A DNA stretch of 64,000 nt. It comes from JADKAC01 sp964492065. Its GTDB lineage: Bacteria > Bacteroidota > Bacteroidia > Chitinophagales > BACL12. The notes below the pieces were generated by a model. It made no database searches, was not told the origin of the DNA, and saw only the letters and a list, made by a program, of their open reading frames with translations. Below, one piece after another: positions 25,418 to 34,974 of this stretch (its first letter is position 1; each line of letters opens with the position of its first letter). The DNA lies in assembly GCA_964492065.1 (NCBI GenBank), contig CAZBHH010000004.1, positions 1 through 64,000 of the forward strand, in the 5' to 3' direction. Position numbers and translations under genes: made by a program.

Positions 25418-27073
25418 TCAGAATTGGACTTTAAACTCTTTAATCTCATTATTGCGCAGTACGTGGACTGTTGTGGTGTCGCCGGGTTTAAACATACTCA
25501 GCGCTTTCATATAACTCATCATATCGACTACTTCCACCGGACCCAGTTTAACGACCACATCGCCGGCGAGCAGACCGGCTTTTGCGGCGGGTTTTTCCTC
25601 GGTAACCGCATCAATGCGCATGCCTTTACCGTCGTAAATGTAATCGGGTATCACGCCTAATGTCACCGTAAACCGCGGTGCATTTTCATTGGTATCCTCT
25701 TTTGTTTTAGTAAATTCTATTTTCCCCATTGAATTATAGGTGGCGATAATATCCATCACATACTTCTTTATCGATACAATTCCCGCGTAATTGATTTTGT
25801 CTTCATCATCGGAGGGTTTGTGATAATCGCCATGCGTACCGGTAAAGAAATGCAGCACGGGAATATCCTGCAAATAAAAGGATGTATGATCAGAAGGACC
25901 AACTCCGGATTCGGAAGTCTTTAATGTAAAGCGGTTATTGTTTATTGAATCCAGGTCGTCAAATGCAGGCGATGTTCCAACCCCGTTAATTATGAGATTA
26001 TTAGCGGTATCCAGCCGACCTACCATATCGAAATTGAGCATGTAGTTTATTTCCAGGCGTTCCAGCGATTTACTCGTCGCTGAAAATTTTGAGCCGTATA
26101 AACCCAGTTCTTCACCGGAGAATGCAATGAACAAATAATTGTTGTTTTTTGCATCAGACTTTTGCAAGGCTTCCGCCAGTTCGATTATCAAAGCGGTGCC
26201 ACTGGCGTTATCATCGGCGCCATTGTGAATGGCGGGTTTGCCGCGATAGAGCGAGCCGCCCATTTCATCGTAACCCAAATGGTCGTAATGCGCACCGATG
26301 ACAATGGTTTCCGGCGCATGATTATCGATGTATCCCAAGACATTATGCCCGGTCTTTTCGATTTCCAATAATTCACAGCGCATCGTAACCGGCTGCTTTT
26401 CGGTGAGAATGCTTTTGGCTACTGCTGCCGGTACAAATACCGCGGGAATTGAAACGGCTGTTGTCTTCATGGTGTAGTCCATTTGAGGTGCCGTATAATT
26501 ACTGTCAGTGTTGTAAAAAATAATTCCTGCGGCGCCGTATGCAATGGCGGCATTGGCTTTGCTCCTCGGATCGGCATAGGGATAAAACCTGGTGTGCGGA
26601 TGATATCCTTCCGGTGAAGACAACTTTACCAGTACTATTTTTCCTGCGATTTGTTTGCCCGTATAATCGTTGTATTGAATTGAATCGGCTGCAATGCCGT
26701 AATCCAGGTCAATTACTTCGGCTGTTACGGTGCCGTTTCCGGATAATTGCAGCGGATATATTTCCGGATACCTTATTTGATGTTGGCCTATTGCGATATA
26801 ATTATTTTTTGTCACCTCTTTACCTGCGGAAAAAGTAAAGGGTTGCAGATACGTATTATTATCGCCATAAGGAATCAGGCCCAGTGCGCCAAACTCTTTA
26901 GCGATATATTCCGCGGCCAGCATTTCGCCCTTGCTTCCGGTGAGCCGCCCTTCCAGCTTGTCGTCGGCGAGAAAGGTAATATGTTGTTTTAACTCCGTCA
27001 GGGTATTGTCCTGTGCGGATATATCCGTAAAGAATAGTAAAAGGGATAGTGCGATAACTGAAAATTTTCTCAT
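25418..27073 (-). CDS. M28-family metallopeptidase with PA and PDZ domains
   Basis: 551-residue exported zinc aminopeptidase-like enzyme. Signal peptide 1-20 (ALSLLLFFTDISAQ); PA-like insert about residues 130-220 (GKIVLVKLSSPEGY, AAIAYGAAGIIFYN); M28 catalytic core about 235-440 with metal ligands in GAHYDHLGYDE (about residue 260), NGADDNASGT (about 288) and FSGEELGLYGS (about 318); C-terminal PDZ domain about 465-551 (PAAKAGLLAGDVVVKLGPVE). Likely periplasmic or outer-membrane-side peptide trimming. It follows the S41 peptidase gene by 45 bp, suggesting an operon of two exported peptidases with tsaB. Confidence 0.9.
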   Translation of the reverse strand: MRKFSVIALSLLLFFTDISAQDNTLTELKQHITFLADDKLEGRLTGSKGEMLAAEYIAKEFGALGLIPYGDNNTYLQPFTFSAGKEVTKNNYIAIGQHQIRYPEIYPLQLSGNGTVTAEVIDLDYGIAADSIQYNDYTGKQIAGKIVLVKLSSPEGYHPHTRFYPYADPRSKANAAIAYGAAGIIFYNTDSNYTAPQMDYTMKTTAVSIPAVFVPAAVAKSILTEKQPVTMRCELLEIEKTGHNVLGYIDNHAPETIVIGAHYDHLGYDEMGGSLYRGKPAIHNGADDNASGTALIIELAEALQKSDAKNNNYLFIAFSGEELGLYGSKFSATSKSLERLEINYMLNFDMVGRLDTANNLIINGVGTSPAFDDLDSINNNRFTLKTSESGVGPSDHTSFYLQDIPVLHFFTGTHGDYHKPSDDEDKINYAGIVSIKKYVMDIIATYNSMGKIEFTKTKEDTNENAPRFTVTLGVIPDYIYDGKGMRIDAVTEEKPAAKAGLLAGDVVVKLGPVEVVDMMSYMKALSMFKPGDTTTVHVLRNNEIKEFKVQF

Positions 27074-27118
27074 TGCATCTAATTAATAAACAGTTTATGG
27101 TATTGCGCAGTTGCTATA

Positions 27119-28786
27119 TTATTTGGAAGGTTTTAATAATGCCTGATATCTCTCCGGCGCATTGAGAACACGGATTGCTTCCTGGATATCGGGATCGTAA
27201 TTAAAAGAAAACTCGATGCGGCCGGTATCCTGGTAATATCTGCCGACAATTTCTTTGTTCAGTTCATACATAATTTCATCTTTGAACTTATACAGGTCGG
27301 TTTCTTTATTGTGATGTATCTGTGATTTTAAATTATCGATATCGGCTTTTATCGCATCGTAATATTGATCTTCCACAGCGCTGGCTTCAAACTCCTGTAA
27401 TTGCAATTCTGTTTCGGTGGTATAATCGTAATCTTTATCCGAGAGGTATTGTACAAAGGCATCGTACTGGGCATCCGTCAAAGTAAAATCCTTTGCAGAG
27501 TCTATTTCCGGATGTTCGTATTTAAACAGTGTAGCGTAATTAAAAATGAGATCTTTTGTCAGCAGGCTGATGGTAATATCTTTATAATTACGGGCGGTAA
27601 CGGATATGTCGGGGTCGATACCGCCGCCGTCGTAAACAACTCTTCCGGAAGCTGTTTTAAAAGCGGTTTTCAATGAGTCCGGAATTTTGCCGACACTGCC
27701 GTCTTCATTGTGATGGGTATAATCAATAGCCTGGATACAGCGCCCTGAGGGTATGTAATATTTCGCTGTTGTCAGTTTTAATTTAGTCTTATATGAAATA
27801 TCGCGGGTGGTCTGTACCAAACCTTTGCCATAGGATTTCTGGCCGATTATTAATCCGCGGTCGTAATCCTGGATGACGCCTGCGACAATTTCGGAGGCCG
27901 AAGCCGATGACCGGTTGGTGAGAATAACCAGCGGGATTTCAGTATCCAAAGGCGCATTTAAGGTGTTAAATACCTTATCCCATTCCGTTACCTTTCCCTT
28001 GGTGCTCACGATTTCGACACCTTTACCTACAAACACATTGGAGACATTGACAGCTTCACGCAACAAACCGCCGGGGTTGCTGCGCAAATCCAGGATAACG
28101 CCACGCATGCCCGGGTTGTCCTGCTTCAGGGTGCGCAGGGCGTTCTCCACATTCCTGCCGGCGTTTTCGGTAAACTGGGTGAGGACAATATAGCCGATAT
28201 CATTCGTCACCATACCGTAATAGGGCACATTGTCGATTTTTATTTCTTCACGCACAATCGTGGTTTCATATTCTGAGGCGTCATAAGGCTTTTTGTAATG
28301 AATTGTTACAGAGGTGCCCGGCGAACCTCGCAGGATCTCGCTGATTTCATCATTATTTTTCCCTTGTGTTGATTTTCCGTCAATCGCTGTAATGACGCAA
28401 CCCGGATACAGCCCGGCCTTAAAGGCCGGAAACCCCTCATGTGTATCAATAACCGTTATTTTACTGTCAACCAGGCGTATGGTGGCGCCGATGCCGCCAT
28501 AGTTTCCCGTTACCTGAAACTTATATCCCTCCAACTCCGCTTCCGAAATGTAATTGGTATAAGGATCGAGCGATTCAAGCATTGCGTCAATGCCGGTGCG
28601 CATCAACGTATTGGGATCAATTTCATCTACATAGTACGTATTTAATTCCTTGTAGATCGTGGTAAATATGTCTATGTTTTTAGAAATTTCAAACAAGTCC
28701 ACTTTAACTGCGGCAGCGCTTAATAGAAGCACGGTGGATAGCGCAGTGACAGTTATTGCAATTTTCTTTTTCAGTTGTGTAATCAT
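27119..28786 (-). CDS. S41-family C-terminal processing peptidase
   Basis: 555-residue Ser-Lys protease related to CtpA/Prc. An N-terminal membrane anchor (ITVTALSTVLLLSAAAVKV, about residues 9-27) leaves the enzyme in the periplasm. A tail-specific helical segment comes next, then a PDZ domain about 85-165 (GIGATIRLVDSKITVI, GFPAFKAGLYPGCVI) and the catalytic domain. The catalytic Ser lies in NRSSASASEIV (about residue 295) and the Lys in QKSYGKGLVQT (about residue 320), with the 25-residue spacing seen in Prc. A C-terminal alpha-helical extension of about 150 residues is typical for Bacteroidota versions. Confidence 0.92.
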   Translation of the reverse strand: MITQLKKKIAITVTALSTVLLLSAAAVKVDLFEISKNIDIFTTIYKELNTYYVDEIDPNTLMRTGIDAMLESLDPYTNYISEAELEGYKFQVTGNYGGIGATIRLVDSKITVIDTHEGFPAFKAGLYPGCVITAIDGKSTQGKNNDEISEILRGSPGTSVTIHYKKPYDASEYETTIVREEIKIDNVPYYGMVTNDIGYIVLTQFTENAGRNVENALRTLKQDNPGMRGVILDLRSNPGGLLREAVNVSNVFVGKGVEIVSTKGKVTEWDKVFNTLNAPLDTEIPLVILTNRSSASASEIVAGVIQDYDRGLIIGQKSYGKGLVQTTRDISYKTKLKLTTAKYYIPSGRCIQAIDYTHHNEDGSVGKIPDSLKTAFKTASGRVVYDGGGIDPDISVTARNYKDITISLLTKDLIFNYATLFKYEHPEIDSAKDFTLTDAQYDAFVQYLSDKDYDYTTETELQLQEFEASAVEDQYYDAIKADIDNLKSQIHHNKETDLYKFKDEIMYELNKEIVGRYYQDTGRIEFSFNYDPDIQEAIRVLNAPERYQALLKPSK

Positions 28787-28806
28787 TTTTGCTTTTTTAA
28801 AATGAA

Positions 28807-29046
28807 TTAAGGTACCGGATCGTGGCCATGGCCGCCCCAGGGGTGGCAGGAACTCAAGCGCTTCAGCCCGAGCCAGCCGCCTTTTAAAATACCGTATTTT
28901 TTTACTGCTTCAATCATATATTGAGAACATGTGGGCGTATATCTGCAACTCATCGGCAATAACGGAGAAATTGCGTATTGATAAAATCGCACAATTAAAA
29001 TTAATACAAAACTAATTGCCTTATTGATCGCCGTTAATAATTGCAT
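28807..29046 (-). CDS. yidD: Membrane protein insertion efficiency factor YidD
   Basis: 79-residue membrane-associated protein thought to help YidC insert inner-membrane proteins. The family signature is complete: FYQYAISPLLPMSCRYTPTC, then SQYMIEAVKKYG, and the end SCHPWGGHGHDPVP. An N-terminal amphipathic/hydrophobic helix precedes it. It overlaps the rnpA 3' end by 26 bp, the classical rpmH-rnpA-yidD arrangement; yidC itself is not here. Confidence 0.95.
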   Translation of the reverse strand: MQLLTAINKAISFVLILIVRFYQYAISPLLPMSCRYTPTCSQYMIEAVKKYGILKGGWLGLKRLSSCHPWGGHGHDPVP

Positions 29047-29422
29047 ATAAACGCTTTAATACCGGTTTGATTTTTTCTTCCATCTCGTCAAAGGTAATAT
29101 GGGAAGTTCCGGTAAAGCTAAACACCACGGATAAATATGTGTGTTTATCCTGTAGTAACAATTTTAATTCCGTGTTGTTTTGCCGGTAAGCTTCCCGCAT
29201 CAGGCGCCTGATGCGGTTTCGGTGTGCGGCAAGGGGAAATTTGCGCTTGCTCACTGTAAACGCCGCCTGCAAATGACTACCCGCCGTTCTATGGTTAGAT
29301 AAATACAGAATATAAAAGGGCGCCATAAAAAAATGTTGCCCTGCATTAAACAGCAGGGCAATTTCTTTTTTGCTTGTGAGCCGTTCGGCTCTGCGCAATG
29401 TATATTTTTTGTCGGGGGCCAT
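29021..29422 (-). CDS. rnpA: Ribonuclease P protein component
   Basis: 133-residue basic protein subunit of RNase P, which matures tRNA 5' ends. The RNR motif is visible (FPLAAHRNRIRRLMREAYR, about residues 68-86), as are the N-terminal KKYTLRRAERLTSKKEIALL and the conserved FTVSKRKF strand. It starts 13 bp after rpmH and shares its promoter. Confidence 0.93.
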   Translation of the reverse strand: MAPDKKYTLRRAERLTSKKEIALLFNAGQHFFMAPFYILYLSNHRTAGSHLQAAFTVSKRKFPLAAHRNRIRRLMREAYRQNNTELKLLLQDKHTYLSVVFSFTGTSHITFDEMEEKIKPVLKRLYAIINGDQ

Positions 29423-29435
29423 TTCACCCCGGCAA

Positions 29436-29603
29436 TTAAATATGGAAGCGTTTCAATGTGCGCTCGTCAGAAACGGTGAGTTTCTTGCGCCCTTTGCGAC
29501 GGCGACGGGACAATACCGCCCGGCCGTTTTTAGTGCGCATACGTGCACGAAATCCGTGTTTATTTACTCTTTTCCTTTTAGATGGATTAAATGTAGGTTT
29601 CAT
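29436..29603 (-). CDS. rpmH: 50S ribosomal protein L34
   Basis: 55-residue, strongly basic ribosomal protein: starts MKPTFNPSKRKRVNKHGFRA, then RMRTKNGRAVLSRRRRKGRK, ending ERTLKRFHI. The L34 signature RTYQPS/TFNPSKRKR..HGFRARM is intact. First gene of rpmH-rnpA-yidD; the ATG is 23 bp downstream of a perfect -7 box. Confidence 0.97.
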   Translation of the reverse strand: MKPTFNPSKRKRVNKHGFRARMRTKNGRAVLSRRRRKGRKKLTVSDERTLKRFHI

Positions 29604-29625
29604 TTCTACTTAAAATTTGGGATGG

Positions 29626-29656
29626 CAAAGATAGGTAATTAACACCTATGAACAAA
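29626..29656 (-). promoter_or_regulatory. Consensus promoter of the rpmH-rnpA-yidD operon
   Basis: On the minus strand TTTG (29656-29653), a 19-bp spacer and TATCTTTG (29633-29626). Both boxes and the spacing match the Bacteroidota housekeeping consensus exactly. Transcription should start near 29620, about 17 nt before the rpmH ATG. Confidence 0.78.
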
Positions 29657-29802
29657 ATATTCACACTTTAAATGCCTTCTTTTCTCCCCATTTTATGTCG
29701 CGGTCTTTCCCACTCCCGGCCGAGGTCAGGTAGATGTGCGGTAAAGAGTTGCCGGCTCGAGGTTTTGCCATGTGCGGGCAAATGCCGGGTAGGCCGTAAA
29801 AA

Positions 29803-31344
29803 TTAGCTGTTCATTGAAATCAGGAACTCCTCATTACTCTTGGTTCCTTTCATATTCTGCAACAGGAAGTTCATCGCCTCTTCCGTAGTCATATCGGCAA
29901 GGTGTTTGCGCAATATCCACAACCGCTGCAACACCTCTCTTTCGTGCAGCAAGTCCTCGCGGCGGGTACCCGATGCCACCAGGTCTATCGCCGGGAATAT
30001 ACGGCGGTTGGACAGTTTGCGGTCTAATTGAAGCTCCATATTACCCGTACCTTTAAATTCTTCAAAAATCACTTCGTCCATTTTAGAGCCGGTATCGATT
30101 AAGGCGGTGGCAATGATGGTAAGCGAGCCGCCATTTTCAATGTTCCTGGCTGCGCCGAAGAACTGCTTGGGTTTATGCAGGGCGTTTGCCTCCACGCCGC
30201 CGGACAATACCTTACCGGAGGCGGGTGAAACGGTATTGTGTGCCCGGGCGAGGCGGGTAATTGAATCCAGGAGTATAACCACATCCTGGCCGCATTCCAC
30301 CAATCGCTTCGCTTTTTGCAATACGATGGCAGAAACCCGCACATGCTTATCGGCGGGCTCGTCAAAAGTCGATGCGATTACCTCGGCATTGACGCTTCTC
30401 TCCATATCCGTAACCTCTTCAGGTCGCTCATCTATCAACAATACGATCAGGTACACTTCCGGATGGTTTTTGGCGATGGCGTTGGCAATGGATTTTAACA
30501 GCATGGTTTTACCGGTTTTCGGCTGCGCCACGATCATTCCCCGCTGTCCTTTGCCGATAGGTGAAAATAAATCGACAATACGGGTACTGTAATCGCCGGT
30601 ATCGTAAACTAAATTGAGTTTTTCATTGGGAAATAAAGGAGTGAGGTAGTCAAAAGGCACCCGGTCCCGTACCGCCTGCGGGTCGCGGCCGTTAATGGTT
30701 TCCACCTTGAGCAGCGCAAAATATTTTTCACCTTCTTTTGGCGGCCGTATGGTTCCCTGCACCCAGTCGCCGGTTTTTAATCCGAAGAGTTTTATTTGCG
30801 ACGGGCTGACATAGATATCGTCGGGCGAAGTGAGGTAATTGTAATCGGCGCTCCGCAAAAAACCGTAGCCGTCGGACATCATCTCCAGCACACCCTCGCC
30901 CGGTACGGCGCCTTCCAAATCGATATTAAATCGCTCGCGGCGCTTCTGTTGTATGTTTTCCCTGTTGGGATATTTCTGCTGTACCTGCTCTTCAACAGGT
31001 TCATTATCCGGCAGCCCTTCGGGCCTGTACTCTTCTTGTATTTCGAAGGACGAGGTCGTTTCTTCTGTCGCAAGGGTTTCAGGTAATTCCTCCGTAACCG
31101 GTTCCTCGGTTTTCTCCACGGCAATTGGCGCCTCTCTTTTCTTTCGGGGGCGGAGAATTTTTTTATCCTCCTTGCGAACAGGGGATTCAGTTTTTTCGGT
31201 TTTAGGTGTCATCGCCTGTGCGTCCAGAATTTTGTAAATAATATCTTGTTTGTGAAGTTTTTTAATGTCTTTTATTGCAAGCGACTCTGCTATTTCTTTA
31301 AGTTCGGGTAGGAGCATGTCGTTCAACTGCAAGATGTCGTACAT
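29803..31344 (-). CDS. rho: Transcription termination factor Rho
   Basis: 513-residue hexameric RNA helicase that ends transcription. N-terminal Rho-N/SAP-like domain (LNDMLLPELKEIAESLAIKD, LHKQDIIYKILDAQ), then an acidic, low-complexity insert of about 90 residues (about 48-135, rich in E, K and P), as in many Bacteroidota. The RNA-binding cold-shock-like domain follows (GVLEMMSDGYGFLRS), and the ATPase core with Walker A AQPKTGKTMLL (about residue 277). DERPEEVTDMERSV and the Q-loop region VVILLDSITRLARAHN are conserved. A -7-like TACCTTTA lies only 3 bp before the ATG, hinting at a leaderless message. Confidence 0.95.
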   Translation of the reverse strand: MYDILQLNDMLLPELKEIAESLAIKDIKKLHKQDIIYKILDAQAMTPKTEKTESPVRKEDKKILRPRKKREAPIAVEKTEEPVTEELPETLATEETTSSFEIQEEYRPEGLPDNEPVEEQVQQKYPNRENIQQKRRERFNIDLEGAVPGEGVLEMMSDGYGFLRSADYNYLTSPDDIYVSPSQIKLFGLKTGDWVQGTIRPPKEGEKYFALLKVETINGRDPQAVRDRVPFDYLTPLFPNEKLNLVYDTGDYSTRIVDLFSPIGKGQRGMIVAQPKTGKTMLLKSIANAIAKNHPEVYLIVLLIDERPEEVTDMERSVNAEVIASTFDEPADKHVRVSAIVLQKAKRLVECGQDVVILLDSITRLARAHNTVSPASGKVLSGGVEANALHKPKQFFGAARNIENGGSLTIIATALIDTGSKMDEVIFEEFKGTGNMELQLDRKLSNRRIFPAIDLVASGTRREDLLHEREVLQRLWILRKHLADMTTEEAMNFLLQNMKGTKSNEEFLISMNS

Positions 31345-31549
31345 AAGTAAAGGTATTACACGTTAGAATAAGAAATTATGAATATAAGTAAGTGTCGGTT
31401 TTACAACAGGAGAAGCGCAATAAATGAAGAAAGCCCCTCTTGAGAGTTTGATTCTGGTGCAAGAATAAAAAGGATTTGTGAAAAAAAAAAATTTATTTAA
31501 ACCGGGATTCCCGCCAATAAGCGGCAATCGGCAAGAAAAGCGAAGCTCG

Positions 31550-31557
31550 TATCTTTG
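31550..31557 (+). promoter_or_regulatory. Candidate -7 box for serS
   Basis: TATCTTTG matches TAnnTTTG exactly and ends 16 bp before the serS ATG. No TTTG sits at the expected -33 spacing. The gap 31345-31573 otherwise holds only an A-rich run and a small CGGGATTCCCG dyad. Confidence 0.45.
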
Positions 31558-31573
31558 CCGGTAAACACGAAAC

Positions 31574-32845
31574 ATGCTTGAATTGAATTACCTGCGCAAT
31601 CATACGGAGGAAGCAAAGCGCAGGCTCAAAAAACGCAACCGGGAAACCGGAATTATTGATACAGTATTGGCGCTGGATGAGGACCGCAGAAAGACCCAGG
31701 TGCTGATGGACAATGCCCAGGCTGAAATGAACAGCACGTCGAAAACGATCGGGCAATTGTTAGCCCAGGGTAAAAAAGAAGATGCGGAAAAAGCAAAATC
31801 CAAAACGGCAGAATTAAAAAAGACCATTTCCGACTTGCAAACACAGCATACGGCTTTGGCCGATGCCGTACAGGATGTATTGCTCGGAATCCCCAACCTG
31901 CCACAGGAAATTGTCCCTGCCGGAAAAGATGCGGAAGACAATATCGTAGTAAAGCAAGGCGGTGATGTCCCTATTCTGGGTGTCAATGCTTTACCACATT
32001 GGGAGCTGGCGTCCAAATATGGAATTATCGATTTTGAATTGGGAAATAAACTGACCGGCGCCGGTTTTCCGGTGTATATCGGCAAGGGCGCCAAATTGCA
32101 GCGGGCGCTCATCGCATTGTTTCTGAGTAAGGGAGAAGCGGCAGGTTATATCGAGGTAATGCCACCGCTGATGGTAAATGAAGATTCGGGTTACGGAACA
32201 GGACAGTTGCCCGATAAGGAAGGACAGATGTATTACATGCCTGCCGACAAATATTATATGATTCCGACAGCCGAAGTACCGCTGACAAACATATACCGGG
32301 ATGTCGTTTTAAAAGAAGAAGAATTGCCCGTAAAACTCACGGCATATACGCCCTGTTTCCGCCGCGAGGCGGGCTCCTATGGCAAAGAGGTAAAAGGCCT
32401 CAACCGGCTGCACCAGTTTGACAAGGTGGAGATTGTGCATATAGAACGCCCTTCAGAGTCTGCCGCTACCCTGGACAGGATGGTGGAGTATGTGGAATCG
32501 TTGGTGCAATTGCTGCAATTGCCTTACCGCATCTTGCGGTTGTGCGGCGGCGATATGGGATTTGCATCTGCGCTCACCTACGATTTCGAAGTGTATTCCG
32601 CAGCGCAACAGCGATGGCTGGAAGTGAGCTCCGTTTCCAATTTTGAATCCTTCCAGGCCAACCGGATGCGGTGCAGGTATAAAGATTCCAAATCGGGAAA
32701 AAATGTGTTGGTGCATACTCTGAACGGAAGCGCACTGGCTTTGCCGAGAATCCTCGCAGCCATTTTGGAAAACAACCAGGATGATCGCGGTATTCAAATT
32801 CCCAAAGCGCTGATTCCATTTACCGGGTTCGACCGGATTGGGTAA
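31574..32845 (+). CDS. serS: Seryl-tRNA synthetase
   Basis: Class II aminoacyl-tRNA synthetase charging tRNA-Ser. The N-terminal coiled-coil tRNA arm spans residues 1-110 (RNHTEEAKRRLKKRN ... KTISDLQTQHTALADAV). Catalytic core: motif 2 TPCFRREAGSYGKEVKGLNR (about residues 256-275), VSSVSNFESFQANRM, and motif 3 NGSALALPRILAAILEN (about 383-399). The 423-residue length is normal. It is divergent from rho. Confidence 0.97.
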   Translation: MLELNYLRNHTEEAKRRLKKRNRETGIIDTVLALDEDRRKTQVLMDNAQAEMNSTSKTIGQLLAQGKKEDAEKAKSKTAELKKTISDLQTQHTALADAVQDVLLGIPNLPQEIVPAGKDAEDNIVVKQGGDVPILGVNALPHWELASKYGIIDFELGNKLTGAGFPVYIGKGAKLQRALIALFLSKGEAAGYIEVMPPLMVNEDSGYGTGQLPDKEGQMYYMPADKYYMIPTAEVPLTNIYRDVVLKEEELPVKLTAYTPCFRREAGSYGKEVKGLNRLHQFDKVEIVHIERPSESAATLDRMVEYVESLVQLLQLPYRILRLCGGDMGFASALTYDFEVYSAAQQRWLEVSSVSNFESFQANRMRCRYKDSKSGKNVLVHTLNGSALALPRILAAILENNQDDRGIQIPKALIPFTGFDRIG

Positions 32846-33175
32846 CAGCGGATAGTTATTGTAAAACACTATCGGAAGGGGTGGTTGAAATTTGCCCTAT
32901 TCCAATCAGCGCTTTAATAGGTAGCCTGAATTATAAAATGGCGCTGCTTTCTATTTCTGATTTGTTTGCAGGGCGTAAAAACACTTATAAATACGACAAC
33001 ACCTGTGCAATCATTACCCGGAGTAATATTCAGTTATTATACAGCAAATATTCCAAATGCGAATAGACGTTTTAAAGTGATAATTTAAATAACCCGGAGA
33101 AGAGAGGGATGGCTTTACCGCCGCCGGATTATAAAAGAATTGAATCAGTTTTGACTGCGTGTTGCCCGGCAGAAA
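32846..33175. other. Intergenic, no supported feature
   Basis: 330 bp between convergently transcribed serS and sanA. No T-tailed hairpin, tRNA or homologous reading frame was recognised; a 61-codon plus frame at 32881-33066 has no signature and no start signal. Confidence 0.5.
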
Positions 33176-33835
33176 TTAAATTTGAATTTGTTCGCCCAGA
33201 TATCTGGGTTTCGTATGGAGAATAAAGCAATCGATAAATGCGCTGACTCTTGCGGGATATTCACGCAAATGCGTTTTAAAACTTTGCCCCGGATCAACGG
33301 CGATATAGCCAAAGGCTGCGAGATTCTTGTTGTTGGCGATAAACAACGCCCTCTGCAAATGAAACAATTGACTTACAATGATGATTGAATCCTGACCGAA
33401 AACTTTGTTTGACCGCACTACGCTGTCAAATGTCCTGAATCCCGCAAAGTCGAGAACGATACAGGAATCCGGAACGTCCAGTTTCATCAGCGCTTTGCGC
33501 ATCTCCCGCGGCTCGTTATACTGCATAGTTCCGTTGTCGCCGCTTAAAATAATTTTGGTAACCGTTCCCGAATGATATAATTGCGCCGCTGCTTCAATGC
33601 GATATTTAAAATATAAATTTTCATTGCCGCCCGCCACTTTATGGGATGTGCCCAATACCAGCGCCGCATGGGTGTGCGGCAATGCACTGGTTTCAGAAAA
33701 CAATTGATTGCGCACCGAGTAATTGATCCATACACTCAATGAAATGACCAAAGCCGTTAACAAGGCGATTAATCCAATACCTATTTTAATGAATGATTTC
33801 AAATGAAACGGCAATTGCTTGGTCTTCCGATACAA
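33176..33835 (-). CDS. sanA: SanA-type inner-membrane protein (YdcF/DUF218 family)
   Basis: 219 residues: one N-terminal transmembrane helix (IKIGIGLIALLTALVISLSVW, about 16-36) and a periplasmic DUF218 domain. The core shows HAALVLGTS, YFKYRIEAAAQLYHSG, IILSGDN, EPREMRKALMKLDVPDSCIV and IIVSQLFHLQRALFIA, which closely follow the vancomycin-resistance/envelope-integrity protein SanA; the end RVSAFIDCFILHTKPRYLGE also fits. Proposed role: envelope barrier maintenance; the biochemical activity is unknown. It lies 35 bp after asd on the same strand. Confidence 0.87.
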   Translation of the reverse strand: MYRKTKQLPFHLKSFIKIGIGLIALLTALVISLSVWINYSVRNQLFSETSALPHTHAALVLGTSHKVAGGNENLYFKYRIEAAAQLYHSGTVTKIILSGDNGTMQYNEPREMRKALMKLDVPDSCIVLDFAGFRTFDSVVRSNKVFGQDSIIIVSQLFHLQRALFIANNKNLAAFGYIAVDPGQSFKTHLREYPARVSAFIDCFILHTKPRYLGEQIQI

Positions 33836-33870
33836 CGAAAATAATTGTTAGTTCTTATTTGCCCGGTGTG

Positions 33871-34875
33871 TTACAGGGAGAGCCTTTTTGTATTTATTAA
33901 TAATTCCGCAATTTGCACTGCATTTGTCGCAGCGCCTTTCCGCAGGTTGTCGGCAACTATCCAGCAATTAAATGTATTGGGTTGCGAGTAATCCATGCGA
34001 ATTCTTCCAACAAAAACAGTGTCTTTTCCCTCCGCATGAATCGGCATGGGGTACAGCGGCTGCTGCAAATCATCTTCAATGCTTACGCCTTCGGTGGCTT
34101 GCATTAAGCGCACGATTTCTTCCCTGGTAAATGGCTGCTCACATTCCACATTCACGCTTTCACTATGCCCGCCTGAAACCGGAACACGCACCGTTGTTGC
34201 GGATACCATTAACGTATCATCTCCGTATATCTTCCGGGTTTCATTATGCATTTTCATCTCTTCCTTTGAGTAACCGTTTTCGAGGAATATATCCACCTGC
34301 GGAATTACATTCATATCAATGCGGTAGGGGTAAGCCGCATTTCCGGGTGCATATCCACCGGCCGATCGTTCCGCCTGTAACTGTTGAATGCCCTTTGCGC
34401 CCGAACCGGAGACAGATTGATATGTCGAAACGACAATGCGCTTGATTTTAAAAGCAGTATGCACTTTGGATAATGCCAATACCATTTGAATCGTGGAGCA
34501 GTTGGGGTTGGCAATAATCCTACCCGCATGTTCCAGATGATGCGGATTGATTTCGGGTACCACCAATGCGCAATCGGGATGCATGCGCCATGCCGAGGAG
34601 TTGTCTATCACCCAACAGCCGATCTTCTCAAACTCGGGAGCCCATTGCAGGGATACTGCACTGCCTGCGGAGAATAAGGCCACATCGGGCGCCATACGCA
34701 AGGCTTGTTCAATACCGGCCACCTCGACGGGCGCATTGTGAAATATTATGGTCTTACCCACCGAACGCCCGGATGCAACGGGAATGAATTGTGTTATTGG
34801 AAACCGCCTCTCTTCCAATACCCTGCACATCATTTGACCGACCAGGCCGGTGGCGCCGACTACCGCAACTTTCAT
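33871..34875 (-). CDS. asd: Aspartate-semialdehyde dehydrogenase
   Basis: Reduces aspartyl phosphate to aspartate semialdehyde for lysine/diaminopimelate, threonine and methionine synthesis. N-terminal NADP-binding VAVVGATGLVGQMMCRVL (residues 3-20); catalytic Cys126 in NPNCSTIQ; STYQSVSGSGAKG (about 150-162); substrate-binding RVPVSGGHSESVNVE near residue 232, with the His. The 334-residue length is normal. Confidence 0.95.
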   Translation of the reverse strand: MKVAVVGATGLVGQMMCRVLEERRFPITQFIPVASGRSVGKTIIFHNAPVEVAGIEQALRMAPDVALFSAGSAVSLQWAPEFEKIGCWVIDNSSAWRMHPDCALVVPEINPHHLEHAGRIIANPNCSTIQMVLALSKVHTAFKIKRIVVSTYQSVSGSGAKGIQQLQAERSAGGYAPGNAAYPYRIDMNVIPQVDIFLENGYSKEEMKMHNETRKIYGDDTLMVSATTVRVPVSGGHSESVNVECEQPFTREEIVRLMQATEGVSIEDDLQQPLYPMPIHAEGKDTVFVGRIRMDYSQPNTFNCWIVADNLRKGAATNAVQIAELLINTKRLSL

Positions 34876-34889
34876 ACGTTTTGTTTTTT

Positions 34890-34897
34890 CAAAGTTA
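34890..34897 (-). promoter_or_regulatory. Candidate -7 box for asd
   Basis: On the minus strand TAACTTTG, an exact TAnnTTTG match, 14 bp upstream of the asd ATG. No -33 TTTG at the right spacing. Confidence 0.42.
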
Positions 34898-34974
34898 AGT
34901 TATACAGCGAACTCCTATAAAAGGAAGAAAAATCCTATTTATTTCAAGTGGCAATTTGTAATTTTCTGTTTCCT

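Noticed and set aside
31450..31500. A-rich run before serS as a possible regulatory element
   Set aside because: No dyad or known leader structure; low complexity only.
32881..33066. 61-codon plus-strand reading frame after serS
   Set aside because: No family resemblance and no start signal; probably random open frame.
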